This document shows positions 1-7,835 of a stretch of DNA of 64,000 nt, piece after piece (positions within the stretch are counted from its first letter, which is position 1; every line of letters begins with the position of its first letter). A model generated the notes under the pieces. It had not been told where the DNA came from and ran no database searches. It worked only from the letters and a program-made list of their open reading frames with translations. This DNA comes from Pedobacter cryotolerans (lineage in GTDB: Bacteria; Bacteroidota; Bacteroidia; Sphingobacteriales; Sphingobacteriaceae): positions 164,281 to 228,280 of the forward strand of contig NZ_SWBO01000007.1 in NCBI RefSeq assembly GCF_005116475.1, given 5' to 3'. The position numbers and the translations under genes were made by a program.

Positions 1-237
1 TGGTGGGTCAATAAAATAATCTAAAAATTCTAAAACGAATATGTTTCTAGAATCAGTGATTGGAAAATTTTCAGCAAATACTTTAAACAAACCTTCTGTG
101 TGACGGTTGTCTGAAGTGGTTTCTATCTGAAAAAATTCTCTAAATGATTGCAACTGCACATCCAAAAAATCTGGATAATCTATGATGTGCTTACTACGTG
201 CAAAATTTACTCTTTGGTCTACGACTTTATTTGCCAA
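1..237 (-). CDS. rpoB: RNA polymerase beta subunit, N-terminal fragment (runs off window)
   Basis: Reverse-strand translation gives 79 residues beginning [16 protein letters not shown] and continuing through [18 protein letters not shown] and [11 protein letters not shown], the characteristic N-terminus of bacterial RpoB as found in Bacteroidota. RpoB forms the catalytic core of RNA polymerase with RpoC. The start codon is TTG at 237-235. An in-frame stop lies five codons upstream and no ATG is available, so the TTG start is well supported. The gene follows rplL on the same strand, the usual rplKAJL-rpoBC order. The rest lies beyond the left edge of the window. Confidence 0.95.
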   Translation of the reverse strand, partial: MANKVVDQRVNFARSKHIIDYPDFLDVQLQSFREFFQIETTSDNRHTEGLFKVFAENFPITDSRNIFVLEFLDYFIDPP

Positions 238-336
238 GGGACTAAATTTAATTTAGTTTAAGAATAAACTATTTGTTTGGTTTGCCTCGATGCATTTCAT
301 CAACCAAACAAGATGAAATGTTTATAAACAGGAATA

Positions 337-367
337 GACTCCGACTTTACAGTCGGAGTCTTTTCTT
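337..367. other. Strong hairpin in the rplL-rpoB intergenic region
   Basis: Perfect inverted repeat with arms GACTCCGACT (337-346) and AGTCGGAGTC (351-360) around a 4-nt loop. The T-run TTTTCTT follows on the plus strand. In the direction of rplL-rpoB transcription (minus) the hairpin is preceded by A-rich sequence and followed by TATTCC, so it lacks a U-tail and is not a canonical terminator for that operon. An attenuator or RNA-processing stem between rplL and rpoB is the likeliest role, by analogy with other bacteria. Confidence 0.6.
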
Positions 368-390
368 AAAGGTTCGTTAAAATTAAGTGA

Positions 391-768
391 TTACTTAATC
401 TCAACTACAGCTCCAGCTTCTTCTAATTGTTTTTTCAAAGCTTCAGCTTCGTCTTTAGCAACACCTGATTTTAATTCTTTTGGTGCACCGTCAACTAAGT
501 CTTTAGCTTCTTTTAAACCTAAACCAGTTAAGTCTTTAACAAGTTTTACAACTGCTAATTTCTGACCACCAGCTTCTTTCAAGATAACATCGAAAGTAGA
601 TTTTTCTTCAACTGCAGCAGCTTCGCCACCAGCAGCAGGACCTGCAATAGCAACTGCAGCAGCAGCTGGTTCGATACCATACTCGTCTTTTAAGATTTGA
701 GCTAATTCGTTAACTTCTTTAACTGTTAAGTTTACCAATTGCTCAGCAAACGCTTTTAAATCTGCCAT
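391..768 (-). CDS. rplL: Ribosomal protein bL12 (L7/L12)
   Basis: The 125-residue acidic protein forms the ribosomal stalk that recruits translation GTPases. It shows the N-terminal dimerisation helix ([22 protein letters not shown]), an Ala/Gly-rich hinge at about residues 36-52, and the C-terminal globular domain with [21 protein letters not shown] and the [16 protein letters not shown] segment that contacts factors. Length matches the family. It lies 63 nt downstream of rplJ, with which it forms the L10-(L12)n stalk. The ATG is preceded by A/T-rich sequence without a Shine-Dalgarno, usual in this phylum. Confidence 0.98.
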   Translation of the reverse strand: MADLKAFAEQLVNLTVKEVNELAQILKDEYGIEPAAAAVAIAGPAAGGEAAAVEEKSTFDVILKEAGGQKLAVVKLVKDLTGLGLKEAKDLVDGAPKELKSGVAKDEAEALKKQLEEAGAVVEIK

Positions 769-831
769 TTTATTAAGATTTTAAAAATTTACGTAATAAT
801 AATTTTGTTTATTGCGAACTTTAGGTGTTCG

Positions 832-1353
832 TTAACCTCTTTCTTGTAGTGTTTTAACAATACCTGCAATTTTGTTACCGCCACACTGTAATGCCGATAT
901 AACATTTTTAGCTGGTGATTGTAATAAGCCAATGATTTCGCCAATAAGTTCTTCTCTTGATTTAAGACTTACTAATGCATCTAATTGGTTATCGCCAACA
1001 AATATAGCTGTATCGATATAAGCTCCTTTAAGCTCTGGTTTCGTTTCTTTACCTTTTCTTAAAGATTTGATCAGCTTAGCTGGTGCATTTCCTACTTTTG
1101 AAAATAATAAAGCCGATTGACCTTTTAATGCTGAATGTATCTCAGATGAGTCGCCTTCTAATCCATCAATCGCAATTTTGATTAATGTATTTTTTGCAAC
1201 TTTCATTTCGATACCGCTTTCGAAACATTTGCGACGGATATTATTTACTTTCTCAACAGATAAGCCTGAGGTATCAGCAATATAAAAATTGCCATACTCT
1301 TGCATTTTCTCTTGTAGAGCTAAAACTACTTCGTTTTTTTCTTCTCTGTTCAT
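832..1353 (-). CDS. rplJ: Ribosomal protein uL10
   Basis: The 173-residue stalk base protein binds 23S rRNA and anchors bL12 dimers through its C-terminal helix. It opens MNREEKNEVVLALQEKMQ and contains the family segments NFYIADTSGLSVEKVNNIRR, KVAKNTLIKIAI and GQSALLFSK. The end (LLQSPAKNVISALQ) matches the family. The start lies only 2 nt after the rplA stop, so there is no separate L10 leader and translational coupling with rplA is likely. L10-L12 complexes repress their own mRNA in other bacteria; the site here is unknown. Confidence 0.97.
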   Translation of the reverse strand: MNREEKNEVVLALQEKMQEYGNFYIADTSGLSVEKVNNIRRKCFESGIEMKVAKNTLIKIAIDGLEGDSSEIHSALKGQSALLFSKVGNAPAKLIKSLRKGKETKPELKGAYIDTAIFVGDNQLDALVSLKSREELIGEIIGLLQSPAKNVISALQCGGNKIAGIVKTLQERG

Positions 1354-1355
1354 AA

Positions 1356-2054
1356 TTAGATCCCCGCTACTGATTTAGTTTCGATTGCAATTCCAGGACT
1401 CATTGTAGAAGACACGTGAATGCTTTTAAAATAAGTTCCTTTTGCAGCAGAAGGTTTTAATTTTGAAATCGTTTGAAGTACTTCTAACGCGTTTTCATAT
1501 ATTTTCTCTGCTGAGAATGATACTTTTCCTATTGAAGCATGGATGATACCAGTTTTGTCAACTTTAAAATCAATCTTACCGCCTTTTACGTCAGTTACAG
1601 CTTTACCAACTTCGTTGGTTACTGTACCTGATTTTGGGTTTGGCATAAGGTTACGTGGACCTAAAACTCGGCCCAATTTACCTACCTTAGCCATACAAGC
1701 AGGAGTAGTGATAATAATGTCAACATCTGTCCAACCACCTTCAATCTTAGACACATACTCGTCTAAACCTACGAAATCTGCTCCTGCTGCTTTAGCTTCA
1801 TCTTCCTTATCTGGAGTACAAAGTACTAAAACACGTACAGTTTTACCTGTACCATGAGGTAAAGTAGCAATACCACGTACCATTTGATTGGCTTTACGTG
1901 GATCTACACCTAAAGAAACATCGATATCTACTGATGCATCAAATTTAGTTGTAGTGATCTCTTTTACCAAAGCAGCCGCATCCTGTAAAGAATACGATTT
2001 ACCTATTTCTAGTTTAGCGTGTGCCAGTTTTTGATTTTTTGTTAATTTCGCCAC
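1356..2054 (-). CDS. rplA: Ribosomal protein uL1
   Basis: The 232-residue L1 stalk protein binds 23S rRNA at the E-site and helps release deacylated tRNA. It carries the classical segments [30 protein letters not shown] and [15 protein letters not shown], which lie in the two-domain rRNA-binding fold. Length is normal for bacterial L1. It sits between rplK (23 nt upstream) and rplJ (2 nt downstream) in one transcription unit. In many bacteria L1 represses translation of the L11-L1 mRNA; no operator was identified here. Confidence 0.98.
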   Translation of the reverse strand: MAKLTKNQKLAHAKLEIGKSYSLQDAAALVKEITTTKFDASVDIDVSLGVDPRKANQMVRGIATLPHGTGKTVRVLVLCTPDKEDEAKAAGADFVGLDEYVSKIEGGWTDVDIIITTPACMAKVGKLGRVLGPRNLMPNPKSGTVTNEVGKAVTDVKGGKIDFKVDKTGIIHASIGKVSFSAEKIYENALEVLQTISKLKPSAAKGTYFKSIHVSSTMSPGIAIETKSVAGI

Positions 2055-2077
2055 TGTTGTAAACTGTTTTTTGTTAA

Positions 2078-2521
2078 TTAATTTGTCCAGGGTGCATCAC
2101 CGCTAACGGTAATTCCCATACTGCGTGCTGTACCTGCTACCATCTTCATAGCAGATTCGATAGTGAATGCATTTAAATCAGTCATCTTATCTTCAGCAAT
2201 TGACTTAACTTGATCCCAAGTCACCGAACCAACTTTCTTACGGTTGGGCTCAGCAGAACCACTCGATAATTTTGTAGCTTCCAATAATTGGATAGCAACT
2301 GGAGGGGTTTTGATGATAAATTCGAAAGACTTGTCGACATATACAGTAATTACAACGGGTAATACTTTACCTGGCTTATCTTGGGTACGAGCATTGAATT
2401 GTTTGCAAAACTCCATGATATTAACACCTTTGGCACCTAATGCAGGTCCTACTGGTGGTGATGGGTTTGCAGCTCCGCCTTTGATTTGTAATTTAACAAG
2501 TGCACCGACTTCTTTTGCCAT
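2078..2521 (-). CDS. rplK: Ribosomal protein uL11
   Basis: The 147-residue protein of the GTPase-associated centre binds the 23S thiostrepton loop together with uL10. The N-terminal domain has [20 protein letters not shown] with the conserved proline-rich loop, and the C-terminal rRNA-binding domain contains [17 protein letters not shown] and GTARSMGI. Length is typical. It is the first gene of rplKAJL. A probable terminator separates it from nusG upstream, so it probably has its own promoter in the 2522-2663 stretch, although I see no confident promoter boxes there. Confidence 0.98.
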   Translation of the reverse strand: MAKEVGALVKLQIKGGAANPSPPVGPALGAKGVNIMEFCKQFNARTQDKPGKVLPVVITVYVDKSFEFIIKTPPVAIQLLEATKLSSGSAEPNRKKVGSVTWDQVKSIAEDKMTDLNAFTIESAMKMVAGTARSMGITVSGDAPWTN

Positions 2522-2663
2522 TTTCTGATTTGTTAATTGTAATACTCAATGTTAAATATTGGAAGCATGTAACATTTTTTTCCTATTAGATATGAGATTT
2601 GAGTAGTGAGATTTGAGAAATTAGCCTCTTTAAACAGCTACAACAACTCCACATAAAACCAAA

Positions 2664-2697
2664 AGGACTGCAAAGATATGAATTATCTTGCAGTCCT
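2664..2697 (-). terminator. Probable intrinsic terminator after nusG
   Basis: Arms AGGACTGCAA (2664-2673) and TTGCAGTCCT (2688-2697) are extended inward by GATA/TATC pairing. Reading the minus strand, the hairpin is followed by TTTTGGTTTT, a U-rich tail. It lies 24 nt beyond the nusG stop and upstream of rplK, so it would separate or attenuate secE-nusG from rplKAJL-rpoB. Confidence 0.7.
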
Positions 2698-2720
2698 CAA
2701 ATATATTTTGTAAATAAATT

Positions 2721-3263
2721 TTATTCTTTTTCTACTTGCATATAGTTAAGCTCAAGTGGAGTTTTACGTCCAAAGATTTTAACCATTACTTTTAGTTTTT
2801 TCTTTTCTTCGTTAACTTCTTCAATTACTCCGGTAAAACCATTAAAAGGACCATCCATTACTTTAATGTTCTCGCCTACATAATAAGCGATGTTCATTGT
2901 TTCGGCTTGTTGGCTCATTTCATCAACCTTACCTAAAATACGGTTAACTTCTGCTTGGCGCATTGGTATCGCATTACCGGCTTTATCACCTAAAAATCCG
3001 ATTACACTATTTACACCTTTAATGATGTGTTCTAATTCTCCGTCTAAAGTAGCTTCAATTAAAACATATCCAGGATAAAAATTACGTTCTTTTGCAATTT
3101 TTTTTCCTTCTTTCATCTGGTAATATTTCTCCATCGGTATCAATACCTGAGGAACTAAATGAGAAAGACCTAAACGACTAATTTCAGAATCAATGTATTG
3201 CTTTACTTTCTTCTCTTTACCACTAACCGCTCTAACTACGTACCACTTTAATTGATCGTTCAT
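2721..3263 (-). CDS. nusG: Transcription elongation/antitermination factor NusG
   Basis: The 180-residue protein binds RNA polymerase near RpoB/RpoC and couples transcription to translation and Rho. The NGN domain begins LKWYVVRAVSGKEKKVKQYI, with FYPGYVLIEA near residue 65 and VNSVIGFLG following. The C-terminal KOW motif is VGENIKVMDGPFNGFTGVIEEVNEEKKKLKV. Length is normal and no insert is present. It lies 6 nt downstream of secE, the usual pairing. The downstream hairpin suggests that its transcript often ends before rplK. Confidence 0.97.
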   Translation of the reverse strand: MNDQLKWYVVRAVSGKEKKVKQYIDSEISRLGLSHLVPQVLIPMEKYYQMKEGKKIAKERNFYPGYVLIEATLDGELEHIIKGVNSVIGFLGDKAGNAIPMRQAEVNRILGKVDEMSQQAETMNIAYYVGENIKVMDGPFNGFTGVIEEVNEEKKKLKVMVKIFGRKTPLELNYMQVEKE

Positions 3264-3269
3264 ATTAAT

Positions 3270-3461
3270 TTAAAGTGAGTTATAAAAAGTTTCTAATATA
3301 TAGTTTGCGCCTTTATCCATAGCAAAAATAACTAATGCGATAATAAATGAAGCAACTAAAACCAATACTGCAGAATTTTGCAATTCACCCCAAGTAGGCC
3401 AAGTAACCTTCTGGGTCATTTCTTCGTATGATTCTTTAACAAACTGAACTACACTAGCCAT
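3270..3461 (-). CDS. secE: Preprotein translocase subunit SecE
   Basis: The 63-residue single-span membrane protein clamps the SecY channel. The short bacterial form is recognised from VQFVKESYEEMTQKVTWPTWGELQNS, where the amphipathic helix and the KVTWPTW motif precede one transmembrane helix (about residues 32-51). I chose the ATG at 3461. A longer reading frame back to 3512 would add 17 residues encoded by an AATGA-rich repeat between tRNA-Trp and secE and is not expected in the family. It is followed 6 nt later by nusG. Confidence 0.93.
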   Translation of the reverse strand: MASVVQFVKESYEEMTQKVTWPTWGELQNSAVLVLVASFIIALVIFAMDKGANYILETFYNSL

Positions 3462-3475
3462 ATTTATATAATTTT

Positions 3476-3545
3476 GAATGCTTGAATGAATGAATGAGTG
3501 AATGTAGACCATTCGAAATTAAATCATTCAAAATTCAATCATTTG
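3476..3545. repeat. AATGA/ATTCA-rich intergenic repeat
   Basis: Tandem GAATGA units (3478-3500) face an ATTCGAAATTAAATCATTCA-like stretch, giving stem potential. Similar sequence occurs at 5254-5325 and 23410-23490, suggesting a dispersed intergenic family. No coding potential is supported. Confidence 0.5.
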
Positions 3546-3553
3546 TTTAATAG

Positions 3554-3624
3554 CACGGGTGGAGAGATTCGAACTCCCATCAACGGTTTTGGAGACCGGT
3601 ATGCTACCATTGCACCACACCCGT
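3554..3624 (-). tRNA. tRNA-Trp (anticodon CCA)
   Basis: The 71-nt cloverleaf folds with acceptor ACGGGTG/CACCCGT and discriminator G, D-stem GTGC/GCAT, anticodon loop CTCCAAA (CCA at 34-36), and T-arm GGGAG-TTCGAAT-CTCTC. The top anticodon-stem pair (27-43) is a C-U mismatch. No CCA tail is encoded. Its position between tuf and secE is the usual one in Bacteroidota. Confidence 0.95.
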
Positions 3625-3633
3625 GTTTGTAGA

Positions 3634-3671
3634 AAACAAAGTACCTAAGATAAATCTTAAGTACTTTGTTT
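3634..3671. terminator. Hairpin between tuf and tRNA-Trp (terminator-like on both strands)
   Basis: Arms AACAAAGTAC (3635-3644) and GTACTTTGTT (3661-3670), extended inward by TAAGAT/ATCTTA. A T-run follows in both directions (TTTTCT on the minus strand). A second, perfect 14-nt palindrome CCCGGTTAACCGGG lies at 3687-3700, right after the tuf stop. Together they probably terminate tuf or mark RNA processing ahead of tRNA-Trp. Confidence 0.65.
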
Positions 3672-3709
3672 TTGATATCCTTATCTCCCGGTTAACCGGG
3701 ATTTAGAAT

Positions 3710-4897
3710 TTATTTTAAAATTTCAGTTACCTGACCAGCACCTACTGTTCTACCACCTTCACGGATAGCGAAACGTAGACCTTTTTCCATTGCGATAGGA
3801 GAAATCAATTTCACAGAAATTGTAACGTTATCACCTGGCATTACCATTTCAGTTCCTTCAGCTAATGAAATTTCACCAGTTACATCTGTTGTACGGAAAT
3901 AGAATTGTGGACGGTATTTGTTAAAGAATGGAGTATGACGTCCACCTTCTGCTTTTGATAATACATAGATCTCAGCTTTGAAATCAGCATGAGGAGTTAC
4001 TGAACCTGGTTTACAGATTACCATACCACGACGGATATCAGTTTTCTCAATACCACGTAACAATAAACCTACGTTATCACCAGCTTCACCGTAATCTAAA
4101 ATTTTACGGAACATCTCAACACCAGTTACTGTAGATTTTAAGTTCTCAGCACCCATACCTAAGATTTCAACTGGATCTCCAGAGTTGATTACACCACGCT
4201 CAATACGACCAGTTGCAACAGTACCACGACCAGTGATCGAGAATACATCTTCAACAGGCATTAAGAATGGAAGTTCTGTTAAACGTGGAGGAATTGGAAT
4301 GTAGCTATCTACAGCATCCATTAATTCCATAATTTTTGCTACCCATTTAGCATCACCGTTCAAACCACCAAGAGCTGAACCTTGAATTACAGGGATATCA
4401 TCACCAGGGAATTCATAGAAAGATAATAATTCACGAACTTCCATCTCTACTAATTCTAGTAATTCTGGATCATCCACCATATCAACTTTGTTCATGAAAA
4501 CAACTAATGAAGGTACACCTACCTGACGAGCCAATAGAATGTGCTCGCGAGTTTGAGGCATTGGACCATCTGTAGCTGCTACCACAATAATAGCACCATC
4601 CATTTGAGCAGCACCAGTTACCATGTTCTTTACATAATCCGCGTGACCTGGACAGTCTACGTGTGCATAGTGACGGTTAGCTGTTGAATACTCAACGTGA
4701 GCTGTGTTAATTGTGATACCTCTTTCTTTTTCCTCTGGAGCAGAGTCAATTGAATCGAATGAACGTGCCTCAGATAAACCTGCATCAGATAACACTTTAG
4801 TGATAGCTGCTGTTAAGGTTGTTTTACCGTGGTCAACGTGACCGATTGTGCCGATGTTTAAGTGCGGCTTGCTGCGGTCAAACTTTTCTTTTGCCAT
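3710..4897 (-). CDS. tuf: Elongation factor Tu
   Basis: The 395-residue GTPase delivers aminoacyl-tRNA to the ribosome. The G domain shows the P-loop GHVDHGKT (residues 19-26), switch-II DCPGH near 82, and NKVD near 136. Domains II and III follow, with the usual ending [13 protein letters not shown]. Length and sequence are full. It is flanked by tRNA genes on both sides, the conserved Bacteroidota arrangement, so tuf and tRNAs may be co-transcribed and processed. The codon choice looks strongly biased, as expected for a highly expressed gene. Confidence 0.99.
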   Translation of the reverse strand: MAKEKFDRSKPHLNIGTIGHVDHGKTTLTAAITKVLSDAGLSEARSFDSIDSAPEEKERGITINTAHVEYSTANRHYAHVDCPGHADYVKNMVTGAAQMDGAIIVVAATDGPMPQTREHILLARQVGVPSLVVFMNKVDMVDDPELLELVEMEVRELLSFYEFPGDDIPVIQGSALGGLNGDAKWVAKIMELMDAVDSYIPIPPRLTELPFLMPVEDVFSITGRGTVATGRIERGVINSGDPVEILGMGAENLKSTVTGVEMFRKILDYGEAGDNVGLLLRGIEKTDIRRGMVICKPGSVTPHADFKAEIYVLSKAEGGRHTPFFNKYRPQFYFRTTDVTGEISLAEGTEMVMPGDNVTISVKLISPIAMEKGLRFAIREGGRTVGAGQVTEILK

Positions 4898-5018
4898 TTT
4901 TTTATACTTATTAGTAGGTTAACTTTTTTATTTATTTATTGTTTTGATACAATTTCAATACAAAAAACCTTGTTCGTTCTGTTTCCAGATTAACAAAGCT
5001 TTTAATTTTTTCTTTTTG

Positions 5019-5090
<72 letters not shown>

Positions 5091-5171
5091 TTTTTAGTTT
5101 TTCAGTTCCCAGTATTCAGTTTTCAGTAAAAACTGCTAACTGTAAACCGTCAACTGCTCACTTATTTTCAG

Positions 5172-5244
5172 AGCGGAAGACGAGGTTCGAACTCGCGACC
5201 TATAGCTTGGAAGGCTATCGCTCTACCAACTGAGCTACTTCCGC
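5172..5244 (-). tRNA. tRNA-Gly (anticodon TCC)
   Basis: The 73-nt cloverleaf has acceptor GCGGAAG/CTTCCGC with discriminator T, D-arm GCTC/GAGC, anticodon stem ATAGC/GCTAT with loop CTTCCAA, and T-arm GCGAG-TTCGAAC-CTCGT. Confidence 0.96.
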
Positions 5245-5333
5245 TTTTTCCAAATGATTAAATGAGAGAATATTTAAATGACAGAATGTTAATCATTCGA
5301 TCCTTCAAAATTCAATCATTTTACCTTTCGGTG

Positions 5334-5416
5334 TGGGGGGAGAAGGATTCGAACCTTCGAAATCTTGCGATAACAGAGTTACAGTCTGTCCCATTTGGCC
5401 GCTCTGGAATCCCCCC
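5334..5416 (-). tRNA. tRNA-Tyr (anticodon GTA)
   Basis: The 83-nt class II tRNA has acceptor GGGGGGA/TCCCCCC with discriminator A, anticodon stem ACAGA/TCTGT with loop CTGTAAC, and the long variable arm expected for Tyr. Confidence 0.96.
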
Positions 5417-5503
5417 TACTTTCAATTTACTATTTTTGATACCGAATTACGATTGGGATTTAACTCAATCATCAATCTAAAACCAACAACCGTAAATAAA
5501 AAG

Positions 5504-5576
<73 letters not shown>

Positions 5577-5748
5577 TTTTATCTTTTTTAAATGTGGCGC
5601 AAATATATAAAAAATTGTGCTTTTATACAATTGAACTTAACATTTTTTATTTTTTAATCTTTTAAAAGAACTTACCATTTCGTTGCTGCACTTATGCCCT
5701 TTCTGAAATGGAATGCAAATCTACAATAATAAATCTTTCAAAAAAATT

Positions 5749-5792
5749 TATTTTAAAAAAAAAGTTTGATAGCTGTTACACCATCAAACTTT
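5749..5792 (-). terminator. Intrinsic terminator after hpf
   Basis: Arms AAAGTTTGAT (5761-5770) and ATCAAACTTT (5783-5792). On the minus strand the stem is followed by a long T-run (complement of the A-run at 5749-5763). It lies 26 nt past the hpf stop. Confidence 0.8.
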
Positions 5793-5818
5793 AACTATAT
5801 GTTTTAAAAAATATTAGC

Positions 5819-6166
5819 TTAATAATCAGCTACTTCATCTGCGTTTAACAAAGCTTTATGTTCACTTAATTTTACACGAGTTTTTTCTTTATGTTTTGTA
5901 ATTTGTTTTTTTAACGACTCGATTGACAAATCTGTGGCCTCTTCAAATGATTTACATTGTTCTTTTGCGAAAAGCGTAACGCCTGGAACCATCAATTTTA
6001 TTTCTGATATTTTGTTTGCTTCATCTTCTACATTCTCCAATTTTAGGTAAACTTCCCCTCCAATAATCTGATCGTAAAACTGATCTAACTTATCTACCTT
6101 TTTTTGAATAAACTCTAATAATTTCTTGTCTGCATTGAAATGGATTGACTGTACTCTGATTTTCAT
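5819..6166 (-). CDS. hpf: Short-form ribosome hibernation factor (HPF/RaiA family)
   Basis: The 115-residue protein is of the HPF/YfiA family, which binds the 30S decoding region and stores ribosomes in stationary phase. Family features are MKIRVQSIHFNADKKLLEFIQKKVDKLD at the N-terminus, then GGEVYLKLE and the basic helix SLKKQITKHKEKTRVK. It lacks the C-terminal dimerisation domain of long HPF, so it is the short form. It starts 14 nt after xerC, and its leader carries a strong GGAGG 4 nt before the ATG, unusual for this phylum. Confidence 0.9.
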   Translation of the reverse strand: MKIRVQSIHFNADKKLLEFIQKKVDKLDQFYDQIIGGEVYLKLENVEDEANKISEIKLMVPGVTLFAKEQCKSFEEATDLSIESLKKQITKHKEKTRVKLSEHKALLNADEVADY

Positions 6167-6170
6167 TTTT

Positions 6171-6175
6171 CCTCC
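6171..6175 (-). promoter_or_regulatory. Strong Shine-Dalgarno of hpf
   Basis: On the minus strand AAGGAGG ends 4 nt before the hpf ATG, within the 14-nt gap after the xerC stop. Most leaders in the window are A/T-rich without a purine core of this kind, so this site stands out. The spacing is somewhat short. Confidence 0.8.
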
Positions 6176-6180
6176 TTTTT

Positions 6181-7077
6181 TTATGCCTTTGGATGGGCTT
6201 GTTTATATATAGATTTTAAACGCTCTACTGAGTTATGCGTATAAACTTGCGTTGCCGCCAAGCTTGCATGCCCCAGTAATTCTTTAATTGCATTTAAATC
6301 TGCTCCTTTATTGAGCAAACTACTTGCAAATGAGTGCCGCAGTATATGCGGACTTTTTTTATCTTGGGTTGATATGATTGTCAAATAACGATTCACTATC
6401 CTATACACTAATTTAGGATAAGCAGTAGCACCTGCATTTGTAACGATTAAGGTAGTGATTTTGTTATTAAATTGTTGTGTTAATTTTAAATTAATGTAAA
6501 TTTTTAATTGAGCCTCTAATTGAGCATGCAAAGGAACTATTCGTTCTTTATTGCGTTTACCTAATACTTTAATTGTTCCTTCGTAATAATTGATATCAGT
6601 CTCTTTTAAGGCCAACAATTCTGCCAAACGGATACCTGTACCAAAAAGCAATTCTAAAACAATCTTGTCTCGCTGACTAGCAAAACTTTCATCGAATATC
6701 AGTTTCCCCTCTACCCCGCCATCCAATAACAAATCCATCTTGGCATCTTCTATAAATACCGGTAGGCGTTTGGGCACCTTGGGCGCTTTAATTAAAGCCA
6801 TTGGGTTAATTTTTAAATCTCCCTCTCGCAATAAATATTTATAAAAACTTCTTAGGGTTGATATTTTTCTCCCAACTGCATTTTCAGCTATCTGGTTATC
6901 TAATAGAAACACCATGAAACTTCTAATATGGGTAGCTTTTGCTTGTAGAGCTGTTATTTCCAAATTTTTTTTTAGAAAACCTATAAACTGCAGTAAATCT
7001 GTTTGATAAGATGTAATGGTATGAGGAGAATAGCGCTTCTCATGTTGCAGGTAGATTAGAAAGCTTTCGATAAGCAT
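6181..7077 (-). CDS. xerC: Tyrosine recombinase, XerC/XerD type
   Basis: The 298-residue site-specific recombinase probably resolves chromosome dimers at dif. The N-terminal SAM-like core-binding domain covers about residues 1-85. The catalytic domain shows Arg150 (GTGIR), Lys174 region (KVLGKRNKER), His244/Arg247 (HILRHSFASSLL), His270 (LLGHASL) and nucleophile Tyr279 (QVYTHN), so the full R-K-H-R-H-Y set is present. Length is normal. It lies between rpsU and hpf. The placement and length suit a chromosomal Xer rather than an integron or phage integrase. XerC versus XerD cannot be decided here. Confidence 0.9.
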   Translation of the reverse strand: MLIESFLIYLQHEKRYSPHTITSYQTDLLQFIGFLKKNLEITALQAKATHIRSFMVFLLDNQIAENAVGRKISTLRSFYKYLLREGDLKINPMALIKAPKVPKRLPVFIEDAKMDLLLDGGVEGKLIFDESFASQRDKIVLELLFGTGIRLAELLALKETDINYYEGTIKVLGKRNKERIVPLHAQLEAQLKIYINLKLTQQFNNKITTLIVTNAGATAYPKLVYRIVNRYLTIISTQDKKSPHILRHSFASSLLNKGADLNAIKELLGHASLAATQVYTHNSVERLKSIYKQAHPKA

Positions 7078-7142
7078 AGGCTTGATTTGGTATTCGTTAA
7101 ATGTGAATATACAAAATTTAACTTTTGCTAGTTAAATCTTTT

Positions 7143-7176
7143 CCAAAAAAAATGCCCCGAATAAATTCGAGGCATT
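7143..7176 (-). terminator. Intrinsic terminator after rpsU
   Basis: Arms AATGCCCCGAAT (7151-7162) and ATTCGAGGCATT (7165-7176) pair with one mismatch. The minus strand then reads a run of eight T. It lies 26 nt beyond the rpsU stop and upstream of xerC. Confidence 0.8.
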
Positions 7177-7202
7177 TAATATCTATTTAAACAAGTTACG
7201 AA

Positions 7203-7397
7203 CTATAAAGTTCCTTCTTGGTTCATGTTCTGAATATAAACAGCGTGTTTAATTTCTGTACGACGAGCAACAGATTTTTTCTCGTATGCTTGACGGCTAC
7301 GTAGTTCTCTCAAAACTCCAGTTTTTTCAAACTTTTTCTTGAAACGTTTCAGCGCTTTATCTAGTGATTCGCCGTCTTTAATATTAATGATAATCAT
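7203..7397 (-). CDS. rpsU: Ribosomal protein bS21
   Basis: The 64-residue basic 30S protein starts MIIINIKDGESLDKALKRFKKKFEKTG, with RELRSRQAYEKKSVARR typical of S21. In Bacteroidota ribosomes bS21 (with bS18 and bS6) is known to help sequester the anti-Shine-Dalgarno end of 16S rRNA. That knowledge makes its own leader notable: GAGGAGGT ends 11 nt before the ATG, a strong anti-SD match. Autoregulation by bS21 supply is the likely reading. It is followed by a terminator and then xerC. Confidence 0.96.
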   Translation of the reverse strand: MIIINIKDGESLDKALKRFKKKFEKTGVLRELRSRQAYEKKSVARRTEIKHAVYIQNMNQEGTL

Positions 7398-7408
7398 AAC
7401 GTAGAAAT

Positions 7409-7416
7409 ACCTCCTC
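7409..7416 (-). promoter_or_regulatory. Strong Shine-Dalgarno of rpsU
   Basis: The minus strand reads GAGGAGGT, with 11 nt between it and the rpsU ATG. It complements the conserved 16S 3' end (CCUCC) and is exceptional among the leaders inspected in this window. Confidence 0.8.
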
Positions 7417-7449
7417 TCGATGTTTTTAAATACCCTGTAATTGGGGTTG

Positions 7450-7457
7450 CAAATGTA
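7450..7457 (-). promoter_or_regulatory. Candidate -7 promoter box of rpsU (TACATTTG)
   Basis: A perfect match to the Bacteroidota TAnnTTTG -7 consensus on the minus strand. Transcription would start near 7443, giving a leader of about 45 nt that contains the Shine-Dalgarno. No clear -33 TTTG was found at the expected distance. Confidence 0.5.
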
Positions 7458-7636
7458 AGCAAATTATTGACACAGAGAAAGTTTTTATTGAAAATAATAA
7501 TTTGGCTTTGTTTTCAATTCAATAATTATTCAGTCAATATTAAAAAAAACAAACATTTTTGGTATTTATTTAGTTAGTTAGTGATTTTAAAATTTAAAAA
7601 ACTAGTTAAAAATGATACTTAAAAGTTATTGTTAGT

Positions 7637-7682
7637 CTGAGCGTAGTCGAAGACCTTGGTTAAATCCTTCGACTACGCTCAG
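7637..7682. repeat. Palindromic repeat, CTTCGACTACGCTCAG family
   Basis: Perfect 16-nt arms at 7637-7652 and 7667-7682 with a 14-nt loop. Copies or half copies recur at 20875-20927, 31457-31472, 63490-63537 and 63668-63680. It lies in the 438-nt gap between rpsU and the next gene, where nothing else is evident apart from the rpsU promoter. Confidence 0.85.
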
Positions 7683-7835
7683 GATGACCCTTCACTAAGA
7701 AAGTTATTCGATTGAAATTTAAACAGATCCTAATTATTTTTATATGGATTACAATTCATCAGGAATTAATTTCAATTTAACTTGTTCACCAATTAATTTC
7801 ATACATTTAAAAACCTAAATTAAACATATCATAAC

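Noticed and set aside
1543..1857. 104-residue plus-strand frame within rplA
   Set aside because: It is a shadow on the opposite strand of a conserved ribosomal protein gene.
3462..3512. N-terminal extension of secE
   Set aside because: The extra 17 residues come from an AATGA repeat, and SecE of this family begins near MASVVQFVKESY.
5254..5325. AATGA-rich stretch between tRNA-Gly and tRNA-Tyr considered as a direct-repeat array or CRISPR
   Set aside because: Units are short and irregular with no spacers, so it is a simple-sequence-like intergenic repeat and not a CRISPR.
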